Positions 26,721-35,964 are shown, counted from the stretch's first letter. The stretch: 64,000 bases of DNA from an uncultured Oligoflexales bacterium (GCA_958296095.1 OY282434.1:2138001-2202000), one strand, 5' to 3'. Numbers and translations are program-made. Notes: generated by a model from the sequence alone, not told the origin.

Positions 26721-26899
26721 AGCAAAATTCGATCGGGGTTTTATTAATGCAGGTATGACGGAGGGGATTAATTGGGACGGTAAGATACATGGATACAGCA
26801 GCTCCAGGCATGGCTGCAATCTGATAGTTTATGTAGATGATGGCGCCAGCAAATATCTGCATGACCACAAAAACTTTATCCAGAATGAAAGTGGTAATA
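26721..26899 (+). repeat. 179-bp direct repeat, right copy
   Basis: Identical by eye to 24609-24787; the frame continues from here into the 3' part of the disrupted lipoprotein gene at 26900. Identity of the two copies implies a recent insertion. Confidence 0.85.
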
Positions 26900-27289
26900 T
26901 GGCCATCGGCGGCACAAAACACAAGATCTACCCTAACTGTGTAGACAGCCCCTTTAGTGTAGGAGAGAAGAAGATCTATAAGTTCTTCAGCGATGATAAC
27001 ATCAAGCCTCTATTTGAACCACAAGGGCAAAGCACTCCAGCTGGATTTAACTTCAGCCGCCTATACCTCTCTGGCAAGGGGGGCGAGCTGACCATCCTTA
27101 TGGCACTTGTTCAGTTTGATGGCGATCAATATCACTTCGACGATGACGATACCCTCCAAGGCGGAGAGAGCTGCCGACTAACTGCCGATGCAGGCGGAAA
27201 TATTAAAGACCTTAAGTGTAAAAGAAGATCAGTGCCCCGCGAATATTATTCTGATGAGTGGAGGTGGTGAAAACGTGGTGCAGCAAAGA

Positions 27290-28640
27290 GCTAGCCACCT
27301 TAGCCCGTACCTCCGTTATCTTTGGCGCGTGCCATTGTTGTCTTGGCACGGCGAAGACCTACCGAGAAACTCTCCCATGAGATAGGTGCAAGCACATACT
27401 CTTGTCTGAAAGCATAACCTAACGGCAATATGGCAGTATTTGTGGTCGAGTTTTCGCACGGTCTCTCCCTGCCGTTCACAAAGCTCTTGGTAGGCAAGAG
27501 GTGGAGGCAACCGCGAGAAGGCTTGGGAGCAAGCAGAGAGGGCGCGCAGAGTGGCCTGAGAACATGCAGCGAGCTAGGAAGCGAGCGATACAAACAGCAT
27601 CGCGTAGCGATGAGGGAGCTAGAAAGCGGCAAACAGTCTCGTAAGGCGAGCGATACAAAAAGCCGTAGCGCAGCGTACGGTCTCCCCGTGCCGTTCATGG
27701 AGCTCTCGATCGGCAAGCTTGAACGCAATAGCCGAGAGGTCTGATAGCAAGCCTGAACGCAATAACGAGAGGCAAAGGCCATACTTAGCCCAAGCCTCCG
27801 TTGTCTTGGCGAGGCGTAGCCCTACCGAGAAACCCGACCTCAACAGGTATAGGCACATGCCTTGTGCAAAAAAATAAACTAACGGCAATACAGCAGTGTT
27901 TGTGGTCGGGTTTTCGCACGGCCTCGCCCCGCCATTCATGGAGCTCTTGGTGGGCAAGATTGAACGCAATGGCCGAGAAGTCTGATTACGAGCCCGAACG
28001 CAGTAACGAGAGATCAGAGTGCAAGCAGCGAGCTAGGAAGCGAGCGATACAAAAAGCAGCGTAGCGAGCGAAGCGAGCTAGAAAGCGAGCGATACAGAGA
28101 GCCGCAGCGCAGCGCACGGTCTCACCGTGCCATTCATAAAGCCCTCGGTCAGCAAGCCTGAACGCAACCGCGAGAGACTTGGGGGCAAGAGGCAAGTAGC
28201 ACAAATCTCCGTTGTCTTGGCGAGGCGCAGCCCTACCGAGAAACTCTCCCTTGAGATAGGTGCAAGTACATGCCTTATGCAAAAAAAATAATCTGAACGC
28301 AATAGCAGGAGGTCTGAGTGCAAAGAGCGAGCTAGCAAGCGAGCGTTACAAAAAAGCCGCAGCGCAGCGAACGGCCTCGCCTCGCCGTTCATGGAGCTCT
28401 TGGTCGGCAAGAGGTGGGGGCAACCGCGAGAAGCCTGAGGGCAGGCATAGGTTCTGAGTGCAAGCCTGAACGCAATAACGAGGGGTCTGAGCACAAGAAG
28501 CGAGCTAGCAAGCGAGCGTTATAAATAGCCGCGTAGCCGAGCGATACAAAAAGCAGCGTAGCGAGCGAAGCGAGCTAGGAAGCGAGCGATACAAAAAGCA
28601 GCGTAGCGCAGCGCGTAGCGCGTAGCGCGCCACGGCGCGC
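27290..28640 (+). repeat. Repeat block R4
   Basis: The block begins 20 bases after the stop of the disrupted lipoprotein gene, in its sense. It has complete hairpin units at 27345-27473 and 27809-27933 and one unit at 28219-28290 that lost its right arm. Between and after them lie right-arm pieces and at least six GAGCGAGC tail modules, ending in an AGCGCGTAGCGCG run near 28610-28640. The unit at 27809 has AAACCCGACC in both arms; the unit at 27345 has mismatched outer arms and looks recombinant. No credible gene lies here. Confidence 0.83.
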
Positions 28641-28714
28641 AGATTTGTTTTTGCCTTGACCCAGTTGGGTTGCCATGCTTAAAGGCGAACCACTTGCTGC
28701 TGGTGTAGAGTGCT

Positions 28715-29398
28715 ATGGACGGGTCTTGGTTTCACGCCGTGCCGCCGTTGAGCGGGCTGGTCGACATCTATTGTGAGCGCACCGCCGACGGGCTGCTGGC
28801 CGAGCCGTGGAATTTGTTTTCCAACCTCGTTTTTTTTATCGTCTTCTTTGCGGCGGGAAAATTTCGCCCGCCAAGATGCACGTCGTTATTTAGCTTGCTC
28901 CGCTATCTAGTGTTAGCGATTGCAGTTGGCAGTTCACTTTTTCACAGCTTTGCTCGTTTCTGGGCGTTGTTTCTTGATGTTGGCCCGATAAGCTTGTTCA
29001 TGGTCGTCTATGTTGTTACTTGGCTGACCTGCGTCTTGCGTCTCAAGACGAGCACAACGGTTGTCATCACCCTGTTATTTGTGGTTGGCACTGCCTTCCT
29101 GCGGGTCGTCAAGATTGAATTTTTGAACAACTCGGAATTTTACTTCAGTCCGTTGCTGGTCATTGCCTGGCTCTATTTGGATCGCATGCGTCGCCACCGC
29201 GCCGAAGCAACAACCTATGGCATCGCGCTGGCTTGCTTTGCGGCCGCGCTGCTTTGTCGCATTCTTGATGCCCACGTATGTCCATATTTTCCGACGGGCA
29301 TACACTTTCTCTGGCACATCTTTAATGGTGGTTGCCTCTACTACGCCATGCGGGGCTTAAGCATGGCGTTGACATCGCCAGGAGAAGCGCGGCATTGA
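28715..29398 (+). CDS. Alkaline ceramidase-like membrane hydrolase
   Basis: The 227-residue product has about seven membrane helices and the family landmarks DIYCERTADGLLAEPWNLFSN near the start, GSSLFHSFARFWALFLD in the middle, and FPTGIHFLWHIFNGG near the end, which supply the conserved Cys/Glu, Ser-His and His-xxx-His metal-site residues of the alkaline ceramidase/PAQR-like superfamily (CREST). Members hydrolyse ceramide-type amides in membranes. The bacterial substrate is not known. Its stop overlaps the TTG start of the next gene. Confidence 0.85.
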   Translation: MDGSWFHAVPPLSGLVDIYCERTADGLLAEPWNLFSNLVFFIVFFAAGKFRPPRCTSLFSLLRYLVLAIAVGSSLFHSFARFWALFLDVGPISLFMVVYVVTWLTCVLRLKTSTTVVITLLFVVGTAFLRVVKIEFLNNSEFYFSPLLVIAWLYLDRMRRHRAEATTYGIALACFAAALLCRILDAHVCPYFPTGIHFLWHIFNGGCLYYAMRGLSMALTSPGEARH

Positions 29399-30378
29399 GA
29401 GCTTTGCAAGTTTCTAACCGTAACAGCTACAGGGGGGAGTTAGTCGATGCTGCCGAACCGCTGCCGCGGGCCGGGCAGGTGTTGGTGCGAGTGCGCTACT
29501 CGTCGCTGAACTATAAGGATGCGCTGGCAATTACGGGACGCGGGCGCATTGTCCGCAAGTTGCCGCTGATTGCTGGCATTGACCTCGCTGGTGAAGTGCT
29601 TGACGCGGGCACAGCACCGTTTAGCCGCGGTGCTCAGGTGCTGGCTACAGGCTGTGGGCTGGGTGAAGAACACGATGGTGGCTATTGTGAGGTAGCGACG
29701 GTCGCGGCCGCGCATGTCATCCCTTTGCCGCGGGATTTGACGCTGAGGGAAGCGATGATACTCGGCACGGCGGGCTTTACTGCGGCACTGTGCCTCGAAC
29801 AGATGGAACGCAACGCCCAAACTCCAGAGCTGGGAGACATCGTTGTCACGGGGGCTTCAGGTGGTGTGGGCAGTATCGCCGTCGCTATTTTCAGTCAGCG
29901 TGGCTACAGGGTTCTCGCCGTCAGTGATAAGCGTGACCGTCACACCTGGCTGCAACAGTTGGGGGCCGAGAAAATTTTCACAACATCACAGTTGCTTGAA
30001 CATAGCTCCGCGCCGCTCACCTCGGTGCGTTGGGGAGGGGGGGTCGACAACCTCGGTGGCACATACTTGACGGCATTGCTCAAGGCGACTGCACTGCACG
30101 GCAACGTTGCCTGTGTTGGTCTCGCAGCTTCCGCTACCCTCAACAGCACGGTTTTTCCTCATATTCTGCGGGGGGTGAACTTGCTCGGCATTAGCTCCAA
30201 CAACTGTCCGCACTCACAACGCGGCCGCCTCTGGCAACGCCTTGCGACCGAGCTTAAACCACGTCAGCTCGACATGTTGGGGGGGAAAGAAATTACACTC
30301 GCAGACCTGCCTGCCGCCGCCGAGCAGATGCTTGCCCGCAAGACCAGCAAGCGTATTCTTGTGCGCGTGACTAAGTGA
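29395..30378 (+). CDS. YhdH/YhfP-family quinone oxidoreductase (acryloyl-CoA reductase type)
   Basis: I start at the TTG at 29395 (reading MRALQVSNRNSYRGEL), which shares bases with the TGA of the ceramidase-like gene; length 327, as in YhdH. The MDR fold shows SSLNYKDALAITGRG, PLIAGIDLAGEV, the nucleotide-binding GASGGVGSIAVAIF near residue 150 and HILRGVNLLGI near 255. There are no zinc ligands, as expected for this zinc-free NADPH-dependent branch. In E. coli YhdH reduces acryloyl-CoA. Here it probably detoxifies or reduces an enoyl substrate. Confidence 0.88.
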   Translation: MRALQVSNRNSYRGELVDAAEPLPRAGQVLVRVRYSSLNYKDALAITGRGRIVRKLPLIAGIDLAGEVLDAGTAPFSRGAQVLATGCGLGEEHDGGYCEVATVAAAHVIPLPRDLTLREAMILGTAGFTAALCLEQMERNAQTPELGDIVVTGASGGVGSIAVAIFSQRGYRVLAVSDKRDRHTWLQQLGAEKIFTTSQLLEHSSAPLTSVRWGGGVDNLGGTYLTALLKATALHGNVACVGLAASATLNSTVFPHILRGVNLLGISSNNCPHSQRGRLWQRLATELKPRQLDMLGGKEITLADLPAAAEQMLARKTSKRILVRVTK

Positions 30379-30450
30379 GTATGGGTTGTGCCTTGCCGCG
30401 GTGCCGTGCTGGCATCGATCAGGTGCTGCTAGCACACCATTGCATGGAGG

Positions 30451-30690
30451 TCAGTGTGGATCGAGGTACCAACCCTCGGTGACGCGGCGCTCGTGAATCG
30501 TCGTCCAGGCGAGTCCTGCGAAGACCTTGCCGATGCGGTTAAGGTCGGGGTCGTCCATGTCTGCTTCGGCCCTGATAACGATGTTCAACTGGTCGAGGCC
30601 GCGTGCTTTGGAGCCGATATTGTTGCTGTCGTTCTTGGCCGCGGCCAGAGTGTCGTAAAAGACCACACCATACTTCTTGGGGTTGGTCAC
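30451..30690 (-). CDS. Small protein coupled to PspA
   Basis: The 79-residue product (MTNPKKYGVVFYDTLAAAKN at the start) begins with a GTG that overlaps the pspA stop as GTGA, so it is translationally coupled and last in the yjfI-pspA operon. It is mixed alpha/beta, with DQLNIVIRAEADMDDPDLNRIG in the middle split by a short loop. No family recognised. Its position suggests a partner or regulator of the PspA-like protein. Confidence 0.72.
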   Translation of the reverse strand: MTNPKKYGVVFYDTLAAAKNDSNNIGSKARGLDQLNIVIRAEADMDDPDLNRIGKVFAGLAWTTIHERRVTEGWYLDPH

Positions 30691-31388
30691 GTGATGCCCA
30701 TTTTTTTCTTCAAATCAGCTAGCGACGCACCGCTTGCCGCCGAGCCACGCAGGGTCTCGTCGATCTCCTGTTCGACCGTGGTCATGCCTTCTCCCACCTC
30801 ACCGTAAGCCTCCGCCAGTGACTCTTCCTCGACGACACGGGTTTTCATCTTTTCTAACATGCTGATCGTCGAGCTGGAATCAACCCCCGCCAGCTGTTGG
30901 TTGATTTTGCGCATCGATTGTGCCGTGCGTGCCCGTGCTTTTAAAGTTAGCAGTTCGTTTTCGTATTTGCGAATCGTCTGGTGCAATTTGTTGACCTTGG
31001 CTTGCAACTGTTCGGCGGCCCGCTGCTGGGTAACAAGCTGTGTCTCCAGCGAGCGGCAACGTTCAAGGTACTCCTGCTGCTTGTTGAGAGCCTCTGATGC
31101 CAACGTCTCAGCCTTGTCCGCGGCCAGTTCACCATCCTTCATGCGAGCCAGCAACAACACCGCTTTGCGCTCAAACTCCTCCGCCGCCCGCCGCTGGTCG
31201 TCGGCATCACGTTGCATGCGAATACACTCCGCCTTCACCTGTGCCAAGCTGCGCATCGACAACTCCAAATCCTGGCGCAAATCCCGCAAGCCCTGTTCGG
31301 TCATCTTGATAGGGTCTTCCAGCTTGTCAATCAGTGCATGGCCTTCAGATTTTGCCAGACCGAACAGTCGGGTAAAAAATCCCGTCAT
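30687..31388 (-). CDS. PspA/IM30-family membrane-stress protein (YjfJ-like)
   Basis: The 233-residue protein is almost wholly alpha-helical coiled coil (for example QQEYLERCRSLETQLVTQQR), starting MTGFFTRLFGLAKSEGHALID with the family's amphipathic first helix. PspA-type proteins form ESCRT-III-like assemblies on stressed inner membrane. I chose the ATG at 31388, which follows GGAGGTAGG. The upstream gene is YjfI-like and lies nine to fifteen bases away, the same arrangement as yjfI-yjfJ in enterobacteria, so YjfJ is the closest named relative. Confidence 0.9.
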   Translation of the reverse strand: MTGFFTRLFGLAKSEGHALIDKLEDPIKMTEQGLRDLRQDLELSMRSLAQVKAECIRMQRDADDQRRAAEEFERKAVLLLARMKDGELAADKAETLASEALNKQQEYLERCRSLETQLVTQQRAAEQLQAKVNKLHQTIRKYENELLTLKARARTAQSMRKINQQLAGVDSSSTISMLEKMKTRVVEEESLAEAYGEVGEGMTTVEQEIDETLRGSAASGASLADLKKKMGIT

Positions 31389-31403
31389 CACCACCTACCT
31401 CCG

Positions 31404-31826
31404 TCAATGTTTGGAAAATTCAATCAGCTCAGTGCTAACCTCAGCCAAGCCCAGCGACAACGCCTTGATCGAGCCTTCGAGTTCGTTGAGGTCGAGATTT
31501 TGCAACTGCAAGGTATCGCGAAAATAAACCCGCGTCGCGGTTGCCTCGCCGTTTTCTAGCTCCGCGTCAAGCACGAATGCACCGTGCACGAGTATACGGT
31601 TCATCTGCAGCAGGCGGCGATAAAAGCACTCCTGCCCCTGCGTGGGCACGTCCATGATAAACTGTTCGAGAATGACGATTGGGTCTTCAACATCGATGAT
31701 CAAGCTGTTGATGCCGTTGTTCTCATCCTGCACGACGAACAGGTCGTCGTCGGCCACTTCCTTGACAATCGCTAGCCCTAGTTCGTTGAGGTAGCTCTTA
31801 ACCTTCACAAATCCAGCCGTGTACAT
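31404..31826 (-). CDS. YjfI-like protein (DUF2170)
   Basis: The ATG at 31826 after AGAGGAG gives 140 residues. The sequence (LNELGLAIVKEVADDDLFVV, IVILEQFIMDVP, FYRRLLQMNRILVHGAFVLD) fits the DUF2170/YjfI family, a small alpha/beta fold that resembles type III secretion chaperone-like proteins. It is the first gene of a three-gene operon with the PspA homologue and the small coupled protein. A role in controlling or loading PspA is inferred from this conserved pairing. Confidence 0.82.
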   Translation of the reverse strand: MYTAGFVKVKSYLNELGLAIVKEVADDDLFVVQDENNGINSLIIDVEDPIVILEQFIMDVPTQGQECFYRRLLQMNRILVHGAFVLDAELENGEATATRVYFRDTLQLQNLDLNELEGSIKALSLGLAEVSTELIEFSKH

Positions 31827-31906
31827 AACGCTCCTCTGTTGCAATTAGACCCCCCAGCACTAACTAGAATAGCATAGCGGCCGCGGTAGCGAAAGCTGCG
31901 AAAAAA

Positions 31907-32569
31907 TCAAACTTTGTTGCAGTAGGCAAGGAAAGCGGCAATTAGGGCAAACCCGCGTGCTTTGACTTCGGCAGGCAAGGCTAGGGTGATACCCTGACTG
32001 TAGAGAAAATCCTGTGTCGCCTCGATATGCGACTGCATGGTCCAGATGGGCAACTGACGATGGCGCAGACCGTCGTAGGGGATGTCCTGGCTGTGGGCAA
32101 AGACCTCGAAACCGTCGGGGATAGTGGTGACGATCTCGTTGTGCGAGACGACGACCTCATGCTGGCAGGTGGTGGTGTTAAGCCGCGCATCGCCCAACAC
32201 CTCGATGCGGCGCAAGCCGGACATTTTCTTGCGGTCGGGATGCATGAAGGTCACCTTGCCGCCAAAAAGCGAAGCTATCAACTGATGACCGTAGCAGATA
32301 CCTAGTAGAGGTCGCTGTCGATCGCAGAAACCGCGCAGCCACGCACTGAGCAGGTCTTCACGCAGACAGGGTGAGTTAATGCTGCTGTTGCTACCCAACA
32401 TGATCACACCGGCAATTTTGTCCTGATCGAGCGACAGCAACGAGGTGATGCCGTGCAGGTAAGGCAAGTGGTGCGTGAGTGGCAAGGGCGACAACATCGC
32501 CATCTCGTTAAAGCCTGTCGTCGCCGGAGAGCTAATCGCGGGGTCAATGACGGCAACACAGGCAGGCAT
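31907..32569 (-). CDS. Class I glutamine amidotransferase
   Basis: The ATG at 32569 lies one base after the stop of the zinc-ribbon gene; the 220-residue product is a free-standing GATase-1 domain. It has the nucleophile elbow LLGICYGHQLIA (catalytic Cys), the SHNEIV segment, and a QSHIEAT sequence that supplies the catalytic His and Glu (usually H-P-E, here HIE). Such stand-alone domains resemble GMP synthase-type amidotransferases and are often of unknown specificity. No synthetase partner is adjacent. Confidence 0.85.
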   Translation of the reverse strand: MPACVAVIDPAISSPATTGFNEMAMLSPLPLTHHLPYLHGITSLLSLDQDKIAGVIMLGSNSSINSPCLREDLLSAWLRGFCDRQRPLLGICYGHQLIASLFGGKVTFMHPDRKKMSGLRRIEVLGDARLNTTTCQHEVVVSHNEIVTTIPDGFEVFAHSQDIPYDGLRHRQLPIWTMQSHIEATQDFLYSQGITLALPAEVKARGFALIAAFLAYCNKV

Positions 32570-32570
32570 G

Positions 32571-32798
32571 TTATTCGGCTCGTGGCTGGCGTTGAAAATT
32601 ATCCTGCCAGGCACATTCGTTAATCAGCTGCGTGCTAAACTCGGTGACTTTGGTGAGGTTTTCCTCGCGCAAAAAACTCACCGTCTTGCCTGTATCGGCA
32701 GTAAAAATAACCACCTGACAATGCGGACAACGCAGTTCCACAGGCGGATGTGAGTCGTTCGCCGTGTCGTCATCACAGGCGAGATGAAAACGGCGCAT
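32571..32798 (-). CDS. Small zinc-ribbon-like protein
   Basis: I choose the ATG of MRRFHLACDDDTAND, giving 75 residues, since the longer frame upstream has no gene-like features. ELRCPHCQVVIF gives one CxxC knuckle; a further C-x-D and the C in INECAW could complete a metal site, though a second CxxC is absent. It ends one base before the amidotransferase start, so the two genes are coupled. Function unknown. The HIT gene runs the other way from 32959, leaving ~160 bp for divergent promoters. Confidence 0.6.
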   Translation of the reverse strand: MRRFHLACDDDTANDSHPPVELRCPHCQVVIFTADTGKTVSFLREENLTKVTEFSTQLINECAWQDNFQRQPRAE

Positions 32799-32958
32799 AC
32801 ATACGGGATTATCAACGACAATTTTGCGGTATGCCAACGACCGAATCCTCAGGTTGAACTTGCAACGGACAACATCCCTAAGTATAACATCTGGCGCACG
32901 TCGGTTAACAGAAAATTTTGGCTTAGTCGGTGTGTTAATCGTCGATCTAATTTGAGGT

Positions 32959-33306
32959 GTGGCATTGGCTGATTCGGTCTTCGACCAGATTGTTCGCAAG
33001 GAGTTGCCCGCAGCGATAATTCACGAGGATGACGATATCCTTGCCTTCGAGGATAACAATGCCCAAGCTCCTGTGCATGTGCTGGTCATCCCTAAAGAAA
33101 AGCGCCTATCCTTTGCAGATTTCCAACGAGGTGATCCTGCCGCGATCGGTCGTTACATTCAGGGTATTGCCCGCGTTGCTCAAAGGCTCGCGGGTGGAGA
33201 TGGTTATCGCATCGTCTTCAACGTCGGCCAACACGGGCAGCAAAGTGTTGATTATATTCACGCCCACATTCTCGGTGGCAAGCAACTTGGCTGGCCGCCG
33301 GGTTGA
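32959..33306 (+). CDS. HIT-family nucleotide hydrolase (HinT-like)
   Basis: The 115-residue protein matches HinT: FDQIVRKELPAAIIHEDDDILAFED, HVLVIPKEKRLSF, FNVGQHGQQSVDYIHAHILGG and the end KQLGWPPG. HinT proteins hydrolyse aminoacyl- and lipidyl-adenylates and purine phosphoramidates. In the histidine triad HxHxH the first His is replaced by Tyr (YIHAHI), while the nucleophilic middle His is kept. That is unusual for the family but may keep activity. The manA start overlaps its stop (TGATG). Confidence 0.9.
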   Translation: MALADSVFDQIVRKELPAAIIHEDDDILAFEDNNAQAPVHVLVIPKEKRLSFADFQRGDPAAIGRYIQGIARVAQRLAGGDGYRIVFNVGQHGQQSVDYIHAHILGGKQLGWPPG

Positions 33307-34370
33307 TGGCGATCGACTGCGCACGTCCTGTATTACTGCAGCCGTTCAATGCCGTGCCCTTGTCCCGCACGCCGTGGGCAGGACAAGACATCGGCCCGCT
33401 GCTGGGCCTCGCGCCAGATGAGCCACCGCGGCGACTTGGTGAGTGTTGGGAGTTTTCTTGCGACCCACAGTATCCCTCACGGCTGGCGGCGACGCGCACG
33501 CGCCTCGATACAGTCATCGCCGCCGACCCGCGTGCAGCACTGTCAGATGCGGTGGTCGAGCAGCGCGGCCCCTACTGCCAATTGTTGGTGAAATTGATTA
33601 ACACGGCACGTCCCTTGTCGGTGCAGCTGCACCCGGACCTAAACCCTGAGGCCCCGCGGGCGGGTAAATGGGAGTCATGGCTGGTGCTTGCCGCGGCGCA
33701 GGACAGCAAGGCTTACGTCGGTTTTAAGACGCGGCTGAACAGGTCACAGTTGCGGGAGAAAATTAGCGCGGGAACGCTAGTGCACTGTCTCGCGGCACTC
33801 ACCCTGCACGCGGACCGCTATCTCGAAATTCCGCCACGCACCGTGCATGCACTCGGCGCAGGTGCAGTCGTGCTGGAGGTGCAACACCTGCTGCAAGGGC
33901 GGGGCGGAGAAACGTTACGTCTCTGGGATTGGGGGCACAAGTACAACGAGGCGGGTGAACTCGACCTGCAACACGGTACCGCGCGGCCACTGGCACTCGC
34001 GTCCGCCTTGCCGTTGATTGATCTCAGCGCCCAGCAGCGAGAAACACTGCATCCACGCATCTTGCCGGCGGGGCGGCGACACTTTTGCTCGCAGGGCGTG
34101 GAAATTTTACAGCGCAGCAACAACCCTTACTACCGCCTGTTCACGCTCACTGCTACACGGCACAGTGCCTTCAGTCTGGACATCGTCGATGGCTATGGCA
34201 TTATGTTGTGCTGGCGCGGCACTTGGCAGTTGGGGCAAACAAAAATTGCCAGCTATCAACCGTTGTTTCTGCCCGCCAGGCTTGGCAGGATAGAGGTTAT
34301 GTGCGGAAAAAACAGCGCCGCGGTGCTGATTATACCTGCGGGTGCTCAACTCGATTGTCGGCAAGCTTAG
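33306..34370 (+). CDS. manA: Mannose-6-phosphate isomerase, class I
   Basis: The ATG at 33306 shares a base with the HIT stop; the product is 354 residues. The type I PMI metal site is visible: SVQLHPD (Gln and His ligands) near residue 105, KWESW (Glu) near 119 and PPRTVHALGAGAVVLEVQ (His) near 180. It interconverts fructose-6-phosphate and mannose-6-phosphate, feeding GDP-mannose and so glycan synthesis. That fits the two mannosyltransferase-like genes at 13-15.6 kb, though the link is inferred. prfB begins seven bases after its stop. Confidence 0.9.
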   Translation: MAIDCARPVLLQPFNAVPLSRTPWAGQDIGPLLGLAPDEPPRRLGECWEFSCDPQYPSRLAATRTRLDTVIAADPRAALSDAVVEQRGPYCQLLVKLINTARPLSVQLHPDLNPEAPRAGKWESWLVLAAAQDSKAYVGFKTRLNRSQLREKISAGTLVHCLAALTLHADRYLEIPPRTVHALGAGAVVLEVQHLLQGRGGETLRLWDWGHKYNEAGELDLQHGTARPLALASALPLIDLSAQQRETLHPRILPAGRRHFCSQGVEILQRSNNPYYRLFTLTATRHSAFSLDIVDGYGIMLCWRGTWQLGQTKIASYQPLFLPARLGRIEVMCGKNSAAVLIIPAGAQLDCRQA

Positions 34371-34376
34371 CGAGGT

Positions 34377-35472
34377 GTGGTGGAACTAGATACGATCGTG
34401 GCAGAATCGGCTCGTCTGCAGGAAAAATTCCAGCGAATTCGGGGGTTTCTTTGACATCGAGGCCAAGCATGCCCGCCTGCAACAGCTAGAAGAGCAGCTG
34501 GCAACTCTGTGGGACAAGCCACAGGAAGCGGCTAGGGTGGCGAAGGAGAAGAAGACACTGGCAGGCTTTCTCGCCGCGCTGCGGCAGATCGATACCCTGT
34601 GTGGCGATCTGGAGACCGCGTGTGAATTGGCGTGCGAGGGTGATGAGTTACACGCGGAAGCAGAACAGTTGTTGCAAAATTTTACCAGTGCCCTGAACGC
34701 CTTGGAAGTTGAGAGTTTGCTGGGTGGCGAGCTCGACAACAGTGCGGCTCTCGTCACCATCAACGCGGGTGCGGGTGGCACGGAATCTTGCGATTGGGTG
34801 GCGATGCTGCTGCGCATGTATTTGCGTTTCGCTGAAATTAAAAGCTTTGGCAGCGAAATTTTTGATCAACTCGACGGCGATGAGGCAGGGGTAAAGAATG
34901 TCACCTTTGAGGTCAGTGGCGAGTATGCCTATGGCTTGCTGAAAGCAGAGATAGGCGTGCACCGTCTCGTGCGTATCAGTCCTTTTGATGCTGGTGCTCG
35001 CCGCCACACCAGCTTCGCGTCTGTCTATGTCTCGCCAGTGGTGGAGGACGACATTGACATAGAGATCAACGCCGCCGATTTGCGCGTTGACACCTATCGT
35101 GCCAGCGGTGCAGGCGGGCAGCATGTTAACAAGACCGACTCGGCTGTGCGCATCACGCATGTGCCGACAGGCGTGGTGGTGCAAAGCCAGACTCAGCGTT
35201 CCCAGCACCAAAACCGCGAGCAGGCGATGAAAATTTTAAAGAGCCGACTCTACGAACGCCAATGCGAGGAACGCAAAAAACAAGCCGAACAAGAAGAGAG
35301 CCAGAAGAGCAGCATTGCTTGGGGTAATCAAATCAGAAGCTATGTCCTGCATCCCTACAAGATGGTCAAGGATCATCGCACCGCACGCGAACATCACAAC
35401 CCCGATGCTGTGCTCGACGGCGGCATTGAGGAGTTCATTCACACCTTTCTGCTCAATAGCCTCAAGAGCTGA
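34377..35472 (+). CDS. prfB: Peptide chain release factor 2, with programmed +1 frameshift
   Basis: The gene is 34377-34451 joined to 34453-35472, 364 residues. The first 25 codons start at GTG and end ...RIRGFL before an in-frame TGA (34452-34454); skipping one base continues DIEAKHARLQQ. RF2 releases proteins at TGA and TAA. Visible are the stop-codon recognition motif SPF in VRISPFDAG and the catalytic GGQ in ASGAGGQHVNKTDSAV. At high RF2 the TGA ends translation; at low RF2 the ribosome shifts, giving autoregulation. Repeat block R5 touches its stop. Confidence 0.96.
34441..34455 (+). promoter_or_regulatory. RF2 programmed frameshift site
   Basis: GGGGG TTT CTT TGA C: an internal Shine-Dalgarno-like GGGGG, the slippery CTT codon (34449-34451), the poorly ended TGA and a following C. 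E. coli has AGG GGG TAT CTT TGA C, so all functional parts are kept, with TTT in place of TAT. Confidence 0.95.
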
Positions 35473-35950
35473 GCCGCTGCGCTACGCGCTACGCTGCGGC
35501 TTTCTATATCGCTCGCTTTCTAGCTCGCTGCTTGCGCTCAGATTTCCCTGTATTGCGTTCAAGCTTGCCCACCAAGAACTCCATGAACGGCGGGGCGAGG
35601 CCGTTCGCTGCGCTGCGGCTTTTTTGTATCGCTCGCTTCCTAGCTCGCTTTTTGCCATCAGACCTCTCGCGGTTGCGTTCAAGCTTGCACCCTAGCCTCT
35701 CTGCTTGCCACCAAACCTTCTCGCGGTTGCCCCCACCTCTTGCCTACCGAGAGCGCCGTGAAGGGCGCGGTGAGACCGTGCGAAAACGACCGCAGATATT
35801 GCCAATACTGCAACCAGGTTATTTTTTTGCACAAGGCATGTGCTTATACATATTCGTGGGGAGTTTCTCGGTAGGTCTGCGCCCCGCCAAGACAACGGAG
35901 ATACGGGCTAAGGTGCTCCACTGCGCCGTGCCAAGATAACGGTGGTAAGG
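35473..35950 (-). repeat. Repeat block R5
   Basis: Oriented with the vWA lipoprotein gene, whose stop is 15 bases away at 35965. One and a half leading segments are followed by one hairpin unit (35760-35885, minus strand) of a subfamily with GAAAACGACC in the right arm and CGTGGGGAGTTTC facing it. Tail modules follow and reach the prfB stop on the other side. The block thus separates two convergent genes. Confidence 0.83.
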
Positions 35951-35964
35951 GCTAAGAAGGCTCT

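Larger units (their letters stand above)
24478..27270 (+). pseudogene. Small lipoprotein gene split by an IS element
   Basis: The 5' part (24478-24787) starts MKALLLLSLMLGC, a lipoprotein-type signal, after GGAGGTG. The 3' part resumes at 26900 after the element and one copy of a 179-bp duplication. Joining 24478-24787 to 26900-27270 restores one 226-codon frame ending VPREYYSDEWRW. The body is Gly/Asp/Lys-rich (GKIHGYSSSRHGCNLIVYVDD, ALVQFDGDQYHFDDDDT). Family not recognised. The insertion truncates it at ...NESGNTRV, so it is inactive. A 3' fragment of a second copy lies at 24029-24141. Confidence 0.82.

Noticed and set aside
24609..26899. Gene duplication rather than target duplication for the 179-bp repeats
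   Set aside because: The copies meet the IS ends exactly and the frame is restored only when one copy is removed with the IS, which fits insertion.
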